Shown one piece after another: positions 6,658 to 12,895 of a stretch of DNA of 12,895 nt. The notes beneath the pieces were generated by a model. The model made no database searches. It was not told where the DNA came from and saw only the letters and a list, made by a program, of their open reading frames with translations. Every line of letters starts with the position of its first letter. Position 1 is the stretch's first letter. Origin of the DNA: a bacterium (GTDB lineage: Bacteria > Planctomycetota > J058 > JAJDCP01). The translations under genes and the position numbers were made by a program. The DNA lies in contig JAUIEM010000290.1 of assembly GCA_030428695.1 (NCBI GenBank), positions 1-12,895 of the forward strand, written 5' to 3'.

Positions 6658-7146
6658 TTACGCCCGGCGCTTCTTCCGCTTCCGCCGCTTCTTCGCCTTG
6701 CGGAGCTGCTGCCCGTGGGAGCGCCGCACCGTCCCGGCCGCCCGATCGCAGTGGTTGTTCAGGAAGGCCTCGACGCTGCTCGAGCGCTGGTGCCCCCGCA
6801 CCCAGCGCGGGACGAGCTCGATACCGTGGGTCTCGACCAGGCCGCGGATCTTCATCTGCAGACGCCGGGTCGCGTCCGCGCGGGCAGGAGGAAGCCCGGC
6901 CGCGAGCCAGTGCAGGGCGCCCTGGCAGTCGGAGCGGACGTTGATGCCCCGCACGCCCTCCCAGGCCGTCAACGCCAGGTGCAGGCCCGCGAAGATGGCG
7001 GCCAGCTCGGCCTGGTTCGCGTTGACGACATACTTCGGGCACAGGCCCTGGCGGCGGATGCGGCCGCGGTCACTGCGCAGCCACACGCCCCACGCACCGC
7101 CCGTGTGGGGGTGGAAGGACGCATCGCTGTAGCAGGTCACCCACAT
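6658..7146 (-). CDS. RNase HI-family ribonuclease with highly basic C-terminal tail
   Basis: This encodes 162 residues from ATG at 7146; an in-frame GTG at 7245 would add 33 residues of no recognisable character. The complete RNase HI active site is visible: Asp8 (VTCYSDAS), Glu47 (NQAELAAI), Asp73 (VRSDCQGAL), Asp134 (NNHCDRAAG) and the flexible-loop His119 (VRGHQ). The fold therefore starts right at the ATG chosen. Known role of the family: Mg2+-dependent cleavage of the RNA strand of RNA-DNA hybrids in the cytoplasm (Okazaki primer removal, R-loop control). Unusually, the protein ends in a run of Lys/Arg (KKRRKRKKRRA), which could be an additional nucleic-acid-binding tail. A possible TTGACG box at 7186-7191 (minus strand), with 16 nt to TGTACG, would put transcription just upstream of 7146. 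Its 5' side faces the structured non-coding block at 7287-7875. Confidence 0.85.
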   Translation of the reverse strand: MWVTCYSDASFHPHTGGAWGVWLRSDRGRIRRQGLCPKYVVNANQAELAAIFAGLHLALTAWEGVRGINVRSDCQGALHWLAAGLPPARADATRRLQMKIRGLVETHGIELVPRWVRGHQRSSSVEAFLNNHCDRAAGTVRRSHGQQLRKAKKRRKRKKRRA

Positions 7147-7286
7147 CGCCTCGATCCCGTGTGCGTACAGGGTAGGGGCTCCCCCCGTCAAGAAAACGAT
7201 CGAATCTTCGCGTCCGAAAAGCCCCGCTACGAGGTTGGCGGCCACGATTGCCCGTTGGGGATGGCGTGCATGCTATTCCCCCCCTG

Positions 7287-7301
7287 CCCCCCGGTGGGGG
7301 G
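7287..7301. repeat. C6-GGT-G6 hairpin, first copy
   Basis: Six C, GGT, six G, preceded by another six C and TG (7279-7286). The same arrangement (C6, short spacer, C5, GGT, G5) recurs at 7661-7688, so the two appear to be related units flanking the long stem-loop between them. Confidence 0.6.
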
Positions 7302-7341
7302 TTCCACTTCATCAACTTGTCGGGAACAACCCTGTCGGACG

Positions 7342-7455
7342 CAGGTTGCCCGAAAAAAAGACCGTCCAAAGCTGGAGCCAGCTCCGGGAGGGAACACCTA
7401 TAAGCGAGAGGTCGTCCATGGCCCGGAGCTGTCTCCAGCTTTGGAGGGCAACCTG
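7342..7455. ncRNA. Long imperfect inverted repeat, candidate structured RNA or decayed element
   Basis: The inner arms at 7366-7388 and 7422-7444 are 23 nt each with 22 complementary positions and a 33-nt loop. The outer arms at 7342-7351 (CAGGTTGCCC) and 7446-7455 (GGGCAACCTG) are perfectly complementary. The left side carries a 14-nt insertion containing seven consecutive A, against a single base on the right. No open frame here looks like a protein. Whether it is transcribed is unknown; a MITE-like remnant is the alternative. Confidence 0.45.
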
Positions 7456-7484
7456 GTCCTCTGGAACGGTCCTGTGTTGGTGTT

Positions 7485-7500
7485 GCGCCCTGCCGGGCGC
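7485..7500. repeat. Perfect GCGCCC-TGCC-GGGCGC hairpin
   Basis: A 6-bp perfect stem with a tetraloop, followed 46 nt later by a second perfect hairpin (GGCGC-ACAC-GCGCC, 7547-7560). Neither has a T-tract. They belong to the same non-coding structured block. Confidence 0.5.
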
Positions 7501-7660
7501 CCGGACCTCCGCGTCCCGGTCGACGCCAGAAGTTTCGATTCCCGTGGGCGCACACGCGCCGAGGTGCCGTGCGACAATCCGATCGAACACTCGCGTCCGG
7601 AGCAAGCACCGTAACGCACACCGGTCCCCGGGGAACGAGGTGTTTGTTGGCTTGTTGATG

Positions 7661-7688
7661 CCCCCCTGTGAGTCCCCCGGTGGGGGAC
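7661..7688. repeat. C6 … GTCCCCC-GGT-GGGGGAC hairpin, second copy
   Basis: A perfect 7-bp stem (7672-7678 with 7682-7688) around GGT, preceded by six C at 7661-7666. It shares loop and layout with the hairpin at 7279-7301. Confidence 0.6.
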
Positions 7689-7701
7689 CACCGTGTCGCG
7701 T

Positions 7702-7875
7702 GCAACACAGTCGGAGGTTGGGCGACCATCGCCCTGATTGCGCCACCTCCTCGGTCTCCTCTCACCTCCGTGCCCTCGTGCCTCGGGCCCGATCGGCCGC
7801 TTCGCTGTGTTCCTCGGAGAAGAGACCTGCGGTGGTGGCGCAAACAGGGCTGCCACCCAACTCCTCTTGTGTAGC
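7702..7875. ncRNA. Second long imperfect stem-loop (about 60-nt arms)
   Basis: The left arm 7702-7763 and right arm 7817-7875 pair in ordered blocks: ACACA/TGTGT, GTTGGG (7717-7722) with CCCAAC (7856-7861), GCCCTG (7731-7736) with CAGGGC (7845-7850), TTGCGCCACC (7738-7747) with GGTGGCGCAA (7834-7843), and GGTCTCCTCTC (7753-7763) with GAGAAGAGACC (7817-7827, one mismatch). The blocks are collinear and evenly spaced, which is hard to get by chance even in GC-rich DNA. It could be a structured transcript or a decayed palindromic element. It lies 96 nt beyond the end of the large modular protein gene. Confidence 0.45.
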
Positions 7876-7970
7876 CTGCAGCCCTTGACCCTCGCTCCTC
7901 GTTCCTCGGAGCGTGGGTCCGCGGGAACGTGTGGCAACGCCGTGCGAAAAACCGCCCCCCCGGTCACGCC

Positions 7971-10706
7971 CTACCGCAAGAGCGCGAGATCGACCGTGCG
8001 CGCGTTGTCTCCGACCGCGAGGGTCAGCGGAGCCTGCAGCTCCTCGGACGGCGTGCGGATCGACAGCTGGTAGCTCTCCGCCCGCAGGTCCGCGAGCACG
8101 AGCCGGCCCCGCGCGTCCGTCGTCGGAGCGATGACGGGCGTCTTCAGCGCCGCCAGCTCGCCGTGCCAGCCGCCGTCGGGGAAGAGCAGCGCGACCTCCG
8201 CCCCGGCGACCGGCAGGCCGCCGTCGACCACCTGCAGCTCGAGCTGCGCCGCCGGACCGAGCGTGAGGTCGAGGGTCTGCTCCCCGGCCTGGATCTCGAG
8301 CAGGGCGCGGGCGGGGGCGAAGCCGTCCTTGCGGGCGTAGACCAGGTAGGTGTGACCGGCATCCAGACCCGTGACGAGGTAGCTGCCGTCCGGCTCGAAG
8401 GAGCCCTGCTCCCGCGTGCCCGCGAGCGGACCGTCCTGGCAGCGGGCGATCACGTAGCTCGGGGCCGGCGCCCCGTCCGCCAGCCGCACCTTGCCCCGCA
8501 GCCGGGCGCCCTCCTCGAGCACCACCCGCAGCTCGCCGCGGGTCGAGCCGGCGGCCAGCTCGAGCTCCTGGACCGCCGCCAGGTAGCCGGGCTTGTGGAC
8601 CCGCAGCCGGTAGCTTCCGCCGGACATCCCCCGCAGGACGAAGCCTTCGGCGGAGGACCAGGCGTGCGCGGCCAGGCGCACCTCCGCGCCGTCGGCAGCG
8701 AGCTGGTAGAGGGCGACGCTCGCGCCCTCGACGGGCTCCGCCAGGGAGTCGACGATCTGGCCCGCCAGGCGGGTCGACGGCACCTCGAGCTCGCCGAGGT
8801 CGACGACGGGCGCGTCCTCGGGAACCTCCGCCGGGAGGCTGACGACGTTCTTGCCCTCGAGGTGGAGCTGGATGTCGTAGGCGCCGGGCGGCAGGGAGGG
8901 GACGACGAAGCGCCCCTGCCCGTCCGTCGTCCCGCGCCGTCCGAGCGCATCGGGGTCGGCGAGGCGGAAGAGGAAGCCGACGTCGGCGAGCGGCTGCCCG
9001 TCGGCCAGCAGCCGGCCGCGCACCTCGGCGCCGCGCGCGAAGACCAGGTCGACGTGGACCTCCTCGCCGGCCCCGACCGTCGCCTCGGCGCGGGCGGCCG
9101 CGTCGCTCTCCTTCCAGCCGCCGGCGTAGGCGGTCAGCGCGTAGCGTCCGGGGGCGAGCTCGGGGACGCGGAAGCGGCCCTCCGCGTCGCTGCTGACCTC
9201 GCGCTCCTCGCCGGACGCTCCCTCCACGCGGACCTCGACGCCCGCCACCGGCAGCCCGACCGGGTCGAGCACCCGGCCGATCAGCTGGCCGCCCGCGATC
9301 AGGCGGATCGTCAGCGGCGCGGGATCCACCCCGTCGGCGACCCGCACCGTCGCCCCACCCCGGGGGTAGCCTTCGGCGTAGGCGACCAGCCGGTGCATCG
9401 CGTCGCCGAGGGCCGGCAGCGCGAAGCGGCCGTCCGCGCCGGTCCGCGCCACGCGCAGGCCGAGCAGGTCGTCCGGCAGGGGCTCGCCCTCCAGCCAGCG
9501 GCTCTCCGCGAGCCGCCCTTCCACCCAACCCTCGGCCTTCCTCCCCCAGCCCTGGACCAGCCCCGGCAGCCGCACGACCCGCGCGCCTTCCAGCGGCTCG
9601 CCGGTCTGGTCGACGACCACGCCGCGCACGGTCGCGCCGCGGCCGAGCTCGACATCCACCCAGGTCTCTGCCGCTTCCCGCACCGCGAGCGCGGGCAGGG
9701 TCGCCTCGAAGAAGTCGGCATGGGCGGCGTGCAGGGCGTACTCCCCGGCCTCCAGGGCGCCGAAGCCGAAGGCGCCGAGGCTGTCCGAGGTCGTGTAGCG
9801 GGAGGGGAGGAACTCGTCCGCGCCGCGCAGGCCGATCCGCACGCCCGCCAGGGGCTGGCCGCGTTCACGGACCTCGCCGCGCAGGGACGCGCCGCGCACC
9901 ATCACGAGCACGACCCCGCGCTCCCCCGCCCGCGCCTCGACCCACGTGTCGCCGACATGGAGCCCGCGCGGATCCCGCGCCGTCAACCAGACCGGACCCG
10001 GCGCGAGGCCGTCGAGGAGGAAGCGGCCGTCCGCGGCCGACGTGGCGCGTACCGCAGGGCCGGACTTCGCCGCGGCCTCGACATCGATGCCCGCGAGCGG
10101 GACGCCGCGCTGGTCTTCGACCCGGCCCTCGAGCTGCAGGCCCGCCGCGAGCGCGAAGTCCTGCTCCAGCGCGCCCTCCGCCGGCAGGGACAGCCACGCC
10201 TCCGCGGGGACATGACCGGCGCAGCGGGCGACGAGCCGGAGCGCGGTCCCGCCCGTCAGCCCCTCGAAGCGGAACGCGCCGCGGGCGTCGGTCGACACCG
10301 CGGCAACCGGGGGCGCCGGCGTCGGCTTCTTCCCGCCCCCGCGCTTGTCCTTCCCCGCGTACAGGACGAGCTCGGCATCCCCGAGGAAGCCGGCCGGGCC
10401 GCGCACCGTGCCGTGCAGGACCACGCCCAGGACCTCGGGCAGCGCGTCGAGGGTCTCGCTGACGCGCCCCGCGCCGGGCGTTGCGGAAGGCGCCGCGGGC
10501 GGCTCGGCCCCCGCCGGGGCGACATCGGGAGCCTCGGCCGGCGGAACCGGCTCGGCCTCGCGCGCGGAGGGCGGCGTCTCCCGCTCCGCCGACGTGTCCG
10601 TCGGTCCCGCCTCCCGCGGAGGATCTTCCGCCGCGCCGAGCAGCCAGACACCGAGCAGCGACAGCGCCCCCAGCAGCAGCCCGACGACGATCTCTTTTCC
10701 GCGCAC
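7971..10706 (-). CDS. Membrane-anchored protein with ~9 carboxypeptidase regulatory-like modules
   Basis: This encodes 911 residues from GTG at 10706. The N-terminus (MRGKEIVVGLLLGALSLLGVW) is a signal anchor. Residues 27-85 are a Pro/Ala/Glu-rich linker. From about 96 to the end there are roughly nine beta-sandwich modules of 80-110 residues (starts near 96, 188, 272, 357, 474, 561, 645, 735, 820). Each follows the pattern: G-x-V hydrophobic strand, D-x-x-G-x-P-(V/L)-x-G-(A/V), T-D-x-x-G-R-F, and L-x-x-G-x-Y. This is the carboxypeptidase regulatory-like / transthyretin-like fold (CarboxypepD_reg family) without any peptidase domain. Such arrays are typically structural, placed in the periplasm or on the cell surface for adhesion or glycan binding (inference). 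It begins 15 nt after the stop of the DUF4058 gene, so the two are surely co-transcribed. Confidence 0.88.
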   Translation of the reverse strand: MRGKEIVVGLLLGALSLLGVWLLGAAEDPPREAGPTDTSAERETPPSAREAEPVPPAEAPDVAPAGAEPPAAPSATPGAGRVSETLDALPEVLGVVLHGTVRGPAGFLGDAELVLYAGKDKRGGGKKPTPAPPVAAVSTDARGAFRFEGLTGGTALRLVARCAGHVPAEAWLSLPAEGALEQDFALAAGLQLEGRVEDQRGVPLAGIDVEAAAKSGPAVRATSAADGRFLLDGLAPGPVWLTARDPRGLHVGDTWVEARAGERGVVLVMVRGASLRGEVRERGQPLAGVRIGLRGADEFLPSRYTTSDSLGAFGFGALEAGEYALHAAHADFFEATLPALAVREAAETWVDVELGRGATVRGVVVDQTGEPLEGARVVRLPGLVQGWGRKAEGWVEGRLAESRWLEGEPLPDDLLGLRVARTGADGRFALPALGDAMHRLVAYAEGYPRGGATVRVADGVDPAPLTIRLIAGGQLIGRVLDPVGLPVAGVEVRVEGASGEEREVSSDAEGRFRVPELAPGRYALTAYAGGWKESDAAARAEATVGAGEEVHVDLVFARGAEVRGRLLADGQPLADVGFLFRLADPDALGRRGTTDGQGRFVVPSLPPGAYDIQLHLEGKNVVSLPAEVPEDAPVVDLGELEVPSTRLAGQIVDSLAEPVEGASVALYQLAADGAEVRLAAHAWSSAEGFVLRGMSGGSYRLRVHKPGYLAAVQELELAAGSTRGELRVVLEEGARLRGKVRLADGAPAPSYVIARCQDGPLAGTREQGSFEPDGSYLVTGLDAGHTYLVYARKDGFAPARALLEIQAGEQTLDLTLGPAAQLELQVVDGGLPVAGAEVALLFPDGGWHGELAALKTPVIAPTTDARGRLVLADLRAESYQLSIRTPSEELQAPLTLAVGDNARTVDLALLR

Positions 10707-10721
10707 CGGCTCGCTCGCCCC

Positions 10722-11489
10722 CTACTCCACACACTCCCGCACGAACGCCTTCTCCTCGCCCCCGAGCGGCGGCCCGGGCGGCGCGCCCGCGTAGTCGAGC
10801 AGCACCTCGTAGCCCGCGCTCGCCACGCAGCGCCGCAGGGCCGCCCCGAGGTCGAGGGTCACGTCGGGGTCCGGGCGCAGCAGGGGCACCGGGATCACCG
10901 GCAGCGGCTCGCGCAGGCCGAAGGCCCAGACCTCCACCCGCTGGTGTGAGGAGCGGCGCAACAGCACCCGGTACGCCCCGGCCGGCTCGCCGGCCGCGAC
11001 CTCCCAGCGCTCGCCGCCGCGCAGCAGGTCGACCTCGATGAAGTGCACCGCGCTCTCGAGGTAGGCCTCGACCTTGGCCCGGTAGCCGTCGCGGTCCTTC
11101 CCCGGCCGCTTGTTCGCCGGCGACACCAGCTCGAGCACGCACACCAGCCGCCGGTCGGAGGCCCGCAGCAGCTCGAGCCGGAACTGCCGGACCTCCCGCC
11201 GCACCGGCAGCGGCAGCACCGCCGTCGCCGGCGTCGCGGCAGGGGAAGATCCGACCGCCGGGCCGGGCTCGCCCTCGACCACGGTGAGATCGGCGCGACG
11301 GCACCCTCTCGAGACATCGCCGTCTTCGCGCACCTGCTCGACCGCGATGTCGTGGTGGACGAGGGCCACGTAGCGCGGAAGCAGACGCGGCGAGAGCTGC
11401 GCACGCAGCTCGACGGCCAGGCTCTGGTGCAGGTCCGGCCAGACGTCGCTGGCCTCGAGATAGGGGTTCATGCCCGGGAATTGCGCCAT
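10722..11489 (-). CDS. DUF4058 family protein
   Basis: This encodes 255 residues. I chose ATG at 11489 rather than the frame start at 11546 because of a strong GGAGGA site 6 nt upstream and because the family hallmark FPGMNPYLE then starts at residue 4. Other hallmarks visible: WPDLHQSL (17-24), RRADLTVVE (Asp67), VLELVSPANKRPGKDRDGY (Glu120, Lys127), HFIEVDLLRGGER (149-161), and a C-terminal part with PLLRPDPDVTLDLGAAL. Length and motif order match the family. The function is unknown. The Asp67 … Glu120-x-V-S-P … Lys127 arrangement resembles the PD-(D/E)XK-like Uma2/DUF820 proteins, so a shared fold is plausible, but that is my inference. Its coupling to a large modular surface protein is notable because DUF4058 is usually seen as a stand-alone gene. 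Confidence 0.88.
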   Translation of the reverse strand: MAQFPGMNPYLEASDVWPDLHQSLAVELRAQLSPRLLPRYVALVHHDIAVEQVREDGDVSRGCRRADLTVVEGEPGPAVGSSPAATPATAVLPLPVRREVRQFRLELLRASDRRLVCVLELVSPANKRPGKDRDGYRAKVEAYLESAVHFIEVDLLRGGERWEVAAGEPAGAYRVLLRRSSHQRVEVWAFGLREPLPVIPVPLLRPDPDVTLDLGAALRRCVASAGYEVLLDYAGAPPGPPLGGEEKAFVRECVE

Positions 11490-11550
11490 CGGCTTCCTCC
11501 GCCTATGCCCTCTCCGATGGTAGCAATCCCCCTGACGGCTGGCCACACGC

Positions 11551-11840
11551 TCACTCGCCCGGAGACAGGCCCGCCCCCGGCACGACGAAGGGCCCGATGT
11601 CTGCCGCGAGCCCGGCGACCAGCCCGCGCACCAGCCAGGTCCGCGCGGGCTCGTAGTGGTGCGCGGCGGTGTGCGGCCCGGGAACTTCTCCGGGCAGGGG
11701 TCGTGGACGAAGAGGGCGTTGGCCCCGATGCGGGCCTAGCTCGATCAGGCGCAGCGCGCCCCGCTCGATCCCTGCCACCTCGACCCCGCGATCGATCCCG
11801 CTTGCCCCGCGCCGGTCCGATCCCCTACCGTAGGCCGCAT
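11551..11840 (-). pseudogene. Frameshifted C-terminal gene fragment, unknown family
   Basis: The frame ending at TGA 11551 reads as real protein at its end (HTAAHHYEPARTWLVRGLV, then AADIGPFVVPGAG) and again further upstream (DRGVEVAGIERGALRLIEL). Between them, about 11690-11735, the coding-like sequence is in another frame (RIGANALFVHDPCPEKFPG, all codons ending in G or C). Two compensating indels would join the three pieces into one protein tail of about 90 residues. The N-terminal part is absent: the fragment stops where the divergent dehydrogenase gene begins. I do not recognise the family. It lies 61 nt upstream of DUF4058 on the same strand. Two base-calling errors would also explain it. 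Confidence 0.45.
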
Positions 11841-11863
11841 CCCCCTGAAGACGGAGAATCCCG

Positions 11864-12736
11864 ATGACCCCCGACCTGCGCGACAAAGTGGCCCTGATCA
11901 CCGGTGGTGGCAGCGGCATCGACCTCGCCTGCGCCGAAGCCCTCGCCGCGGCCGGCGCCGAGGTCGCCCTGTGCGGCCGCACGGAGAACAAGCTGACCGC
12001 GGCGGCCGCCGCCATCGAGGAGGCGACCGGCCGCGCCCCCCTGACCGTCACCGCCGACGTCGCCCGGAAGGACGAGGTGGAAGCTCTCGTCGCGGCGACC
12101 GTTGAGCGCTTCGGGCGGCTCGACTATCTGGTCAACAACGCCGGCGTCTTCGCCCGCGGCCGCGTCACGCACCTGAGGCGCTGTCAGGCGACAAATCCTC
12201 GTTTTCGCTGGCCCTCGCCGCCGCTGGCTGCGTCGCTCGTCGCCCGAATACAGCCCGTATGCGAGCTCCTCGCTCCTTGCCATCGACGACGATGCCTCAC
12301 CGAAAAGCGAGGATTTGTCGCCTGACAGCACCTGAGCGACGAAGACTACGACCGGGTGATGGCGATCAACCTGCGCGGCGCCTTCCTCTGCGCCCGCGCC
12401 GCCTGGCCCGCGCTCGCGAAGAGCGGCGACGGCTACCTGTTCAACATTGCGAGCTACGCCGGCAAGCACGGCATGGCCGGGGTCGGCGCCTACTGCGCGA
12501 GCAAGTTCGGGCTCGTCGGGCTGTCCGAGGCGCTGAGCGAGGAAGGCCGCGACGAGGGCGTGCGGGTGACCGCGATCTGCCCGGGCTACGTCGCGACGCC
12601 GCTGGTCGCGGGGGCCTCGGTCCCGCTGGAGAAGATGCTCCAGCCCGCGGACGTGGCCAAGACCATCCTCTGGCTGCTCGCGATGAGCCCCTACAGCATG
12701 GTCAAGGAGGTCGTGCTCGAGCGCACCACCCGCTAA
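11864..12736 (+). pseudogene. Short-chain dehydrogenase/reductase split by a 159-bp insertion
   Basis: ATG at 11864 has GGAG 9 nt upstream. Residues 1-104 carry the SDR nucleotide-binding half: TGGGSGID (13-20), Asp65, and NNAG (91-94). The frame then enters a foreign element and hits TGA at 12323-12325. The second half resumes in the same frame after the element (LSDEDYDRVMAINLRG) and contains the catalytic Ser (FNIASYAG), the Tyr-x3-Lys motif (AYCASK) and PGYVATPL, ending at TAA 12736. Removing the 159-bp insertion restores a 237-residue protein, normal for classical SDRs, which reduce or oxidise carbonyl/alcohol groups with NAD(P). One oddity predates the insertion: the third Gly of TGxxxGxG is Asp20, which would hamper cofactor pyrophosphate binding. 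Downstream re-initiation at GTG 12356 would give only a fragment without the cofactor site, so the gene is most likely inactive. Confidence 0.88.
12178..12329. mobile_element. MITE-like non-autonomous element inserted in the SDR gene
   Basis: Perfect 22-bp terminal inverted repeats lie at 12180-12201 and 12308-12329 (shared core TGTCAGGCGACAAATCCTCG), with similarity extending a few bases further inward (TTTTCG against its complement, offset by one base). ACCTGAG at 12171-12177 and 12330-12336 is a 7-bp target-site duplication; extending it to GCACCTGAG (9 bp) is possible because GC is shared with the repeat end. The interior of about 106 nt has no transposase. Element plus one duplication is 159 bp, exactly 53 codons, so the reading frame is kept, but the right repeat supplies a TGA in that frame. 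A full-length transposon elsewhere in the genome would be needed for mobilisation. Confidence 0.85.
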
Positions 12737-12757
12737 GGGCGTAATGGTGGCACTTGC

Positions 12758-12786
12758 CTCACGCCGAATACTGACCTCCGCGTGAG
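12758..12786 (+). terminator. Candidate hairpin terminator after the SDR gene
   Basis: CTCACGC (12758-12764) and GCGTGAG (12780-12786) form a perfect 7-bp stem with a 15-nt loop, 21 nt after the stop codon, followed by TTCT. The loop is long and the T-tract poor, so its strength as an intrinsic terminator is doubtful. Confidence 0.35.
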
Positions 12787-12799
12787 TTCTGTCCCGGCT

Positions 12800-12886
12800 C
12801 GACGGGCGCGGGTAAACCCCGCCCCTACAGGGGATTCGAGCAGTTGCAGGACAACATGTAGGGGAGGGGTTCACCCCCTCCCGTCG
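12800..12886. repeat. Inverted repeat with 32-nt arms (GTAGGGG family)
   Basis: The left arm 12800-12831 and right arm 12855-12886 are complementary at about 27 of 32 positions, with a 23-nt loop. Both contain the core GGGT(A/G)AACCCC(G/T)CCCCTAC, the left arm in this orientation and the right arm reversed. The element resembles the smaller one at 4367-4441. It is likely a member of a dispersed palindromic repeat family, possibly REP- or MITE-like. The remaining bases of 12737-12895 show no gene. Confidence 0.7.
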
Positions 12887-12895
12887 TACTTCGGG

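Larger units (their letters stand above)
7247..7970. other. Non-coding block of about 720 nt
   Basis: The frames open here on both strands give Arg/Pro/Cys-rich translations without motifs or ribosome binding sites, and codon third positions are not biased as in the neighbouring genes. The base composition also differs, with more A and T (for example TTGTTGG and the A7 run near 7353). The block lies between the end of the modular surface protein and the start of RNase HI, both on the minus strand. It is dominated by paired elements, two of them long. Confidence 0.6.

Noticed and set aside
7287..7875. Retron-like or reverse-transcriptase-linked RNA, suggested by hairpins next to RNase HI
   Set aside because: No reverse transcriptase frame anywhere in the window, and RNase HI is a common housekeeping family. 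The structures are reported without that label.
7762..9528. Minus-strand open frame in another phase over the modular protein
   Set aside because: Gly/Arg/Ala-rich out-of-phase reading of the same gene.
7929..10949. Open plus-strand frame of about 1006 codons
   Set aside because: It is antisense to the modular surface protein and part of DUF4058, low-complexity Arg/Ala/Gly/Gln sequence with no motif. The minus-strand genes have recognisable domains.
12356..12736. Second half of the SDR as an independent gene
   Set aside because: It starts mid-fold, lacks the cofactor-binding half and is exactly in frame with the first half once the 159-bp insertion is removed.
1..12895. CRISPR array, tRNA or rRNA genes
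   Set aside because: No regularly spaced direct repeats of CRISPR length and no cloverleaf or rRNA signature was seen on reading both strands; a tRNAscan/Infernal run would be decisive.

Overview
The window is very GC-rich, with near-saturated G/C at third codon positions. As a result several long antisense frames are open without being genes. The gene content points to a bacterium of the Planctomycetota or a similar poorly cultured phylum: a giant secreted YD-repeat protein, a membrane-anchored protein with about nine carboxypeptidase-regulatory-like modules, a DUF4058 protein, a sulfotransferase-like protein beside a GT2 glycosyltransferase, and GTAGGG-type intergenic palindromes. This placement is an inference, since no rRNA or other marker gene is present.

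Layout. From 1 to 4045 (minus strand) lies a two-gene unit: a 164-residue secreted protein of unknown function, then, after a TGA-T-ATG junction, the first 1183 codons of a secreted DUF6531/YD-repeat (Rhs-like) protein that runs off the left edge. From 4046 to 4885 is an intergenic stretch with an AT-rich promoter-like island, palindromic elements and a tandem 15-bp repeat. From 4886 to about 6421 (plus strand) are a short sulfotransferase-like P-loop protein and a GT2-type glycosyltransferase whose 3' end shows two apparent single-base losses. From 6431 to 7146 (minus strand) are an RNase HI with a very basic tail and a 44-residue single-pass membrane protein, convergent with the glycosyltransferase. 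From 7247 to 7970 no convincing gene is visible, but there are two long imperfect stem-loops and several GC-rich hairpins. From 7971 to 11489 (minus strand) a DUF4058 protein and the large modular surface protein form an operon with a 15-nt gap. From 11551 to about 11840 (minus strand) is a decayed gene fragment. From 11864 to 12736 (plus strand) is a short-chain dehydrogenase split by a 159-bp in-frame insertion of a MITE-like element with 22-bp perfect terminal inverted repeats. The window ends in a 32-nt-arm inverted repeat.

Taken together this looks like an accessory, repeat-rich segment encoding secreted or surface proteins and possibly surface-glycan modification, interspersed with small non-autonomous elements and broken genes. 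No complete defence or secretion system is visible. The observations most worth following up are the in-frame MITE insertion, the structured non-coding block at 7287-7875 next to the RNase HI gene, and the tightly coupled secreted protein plus YD-repeat pair.
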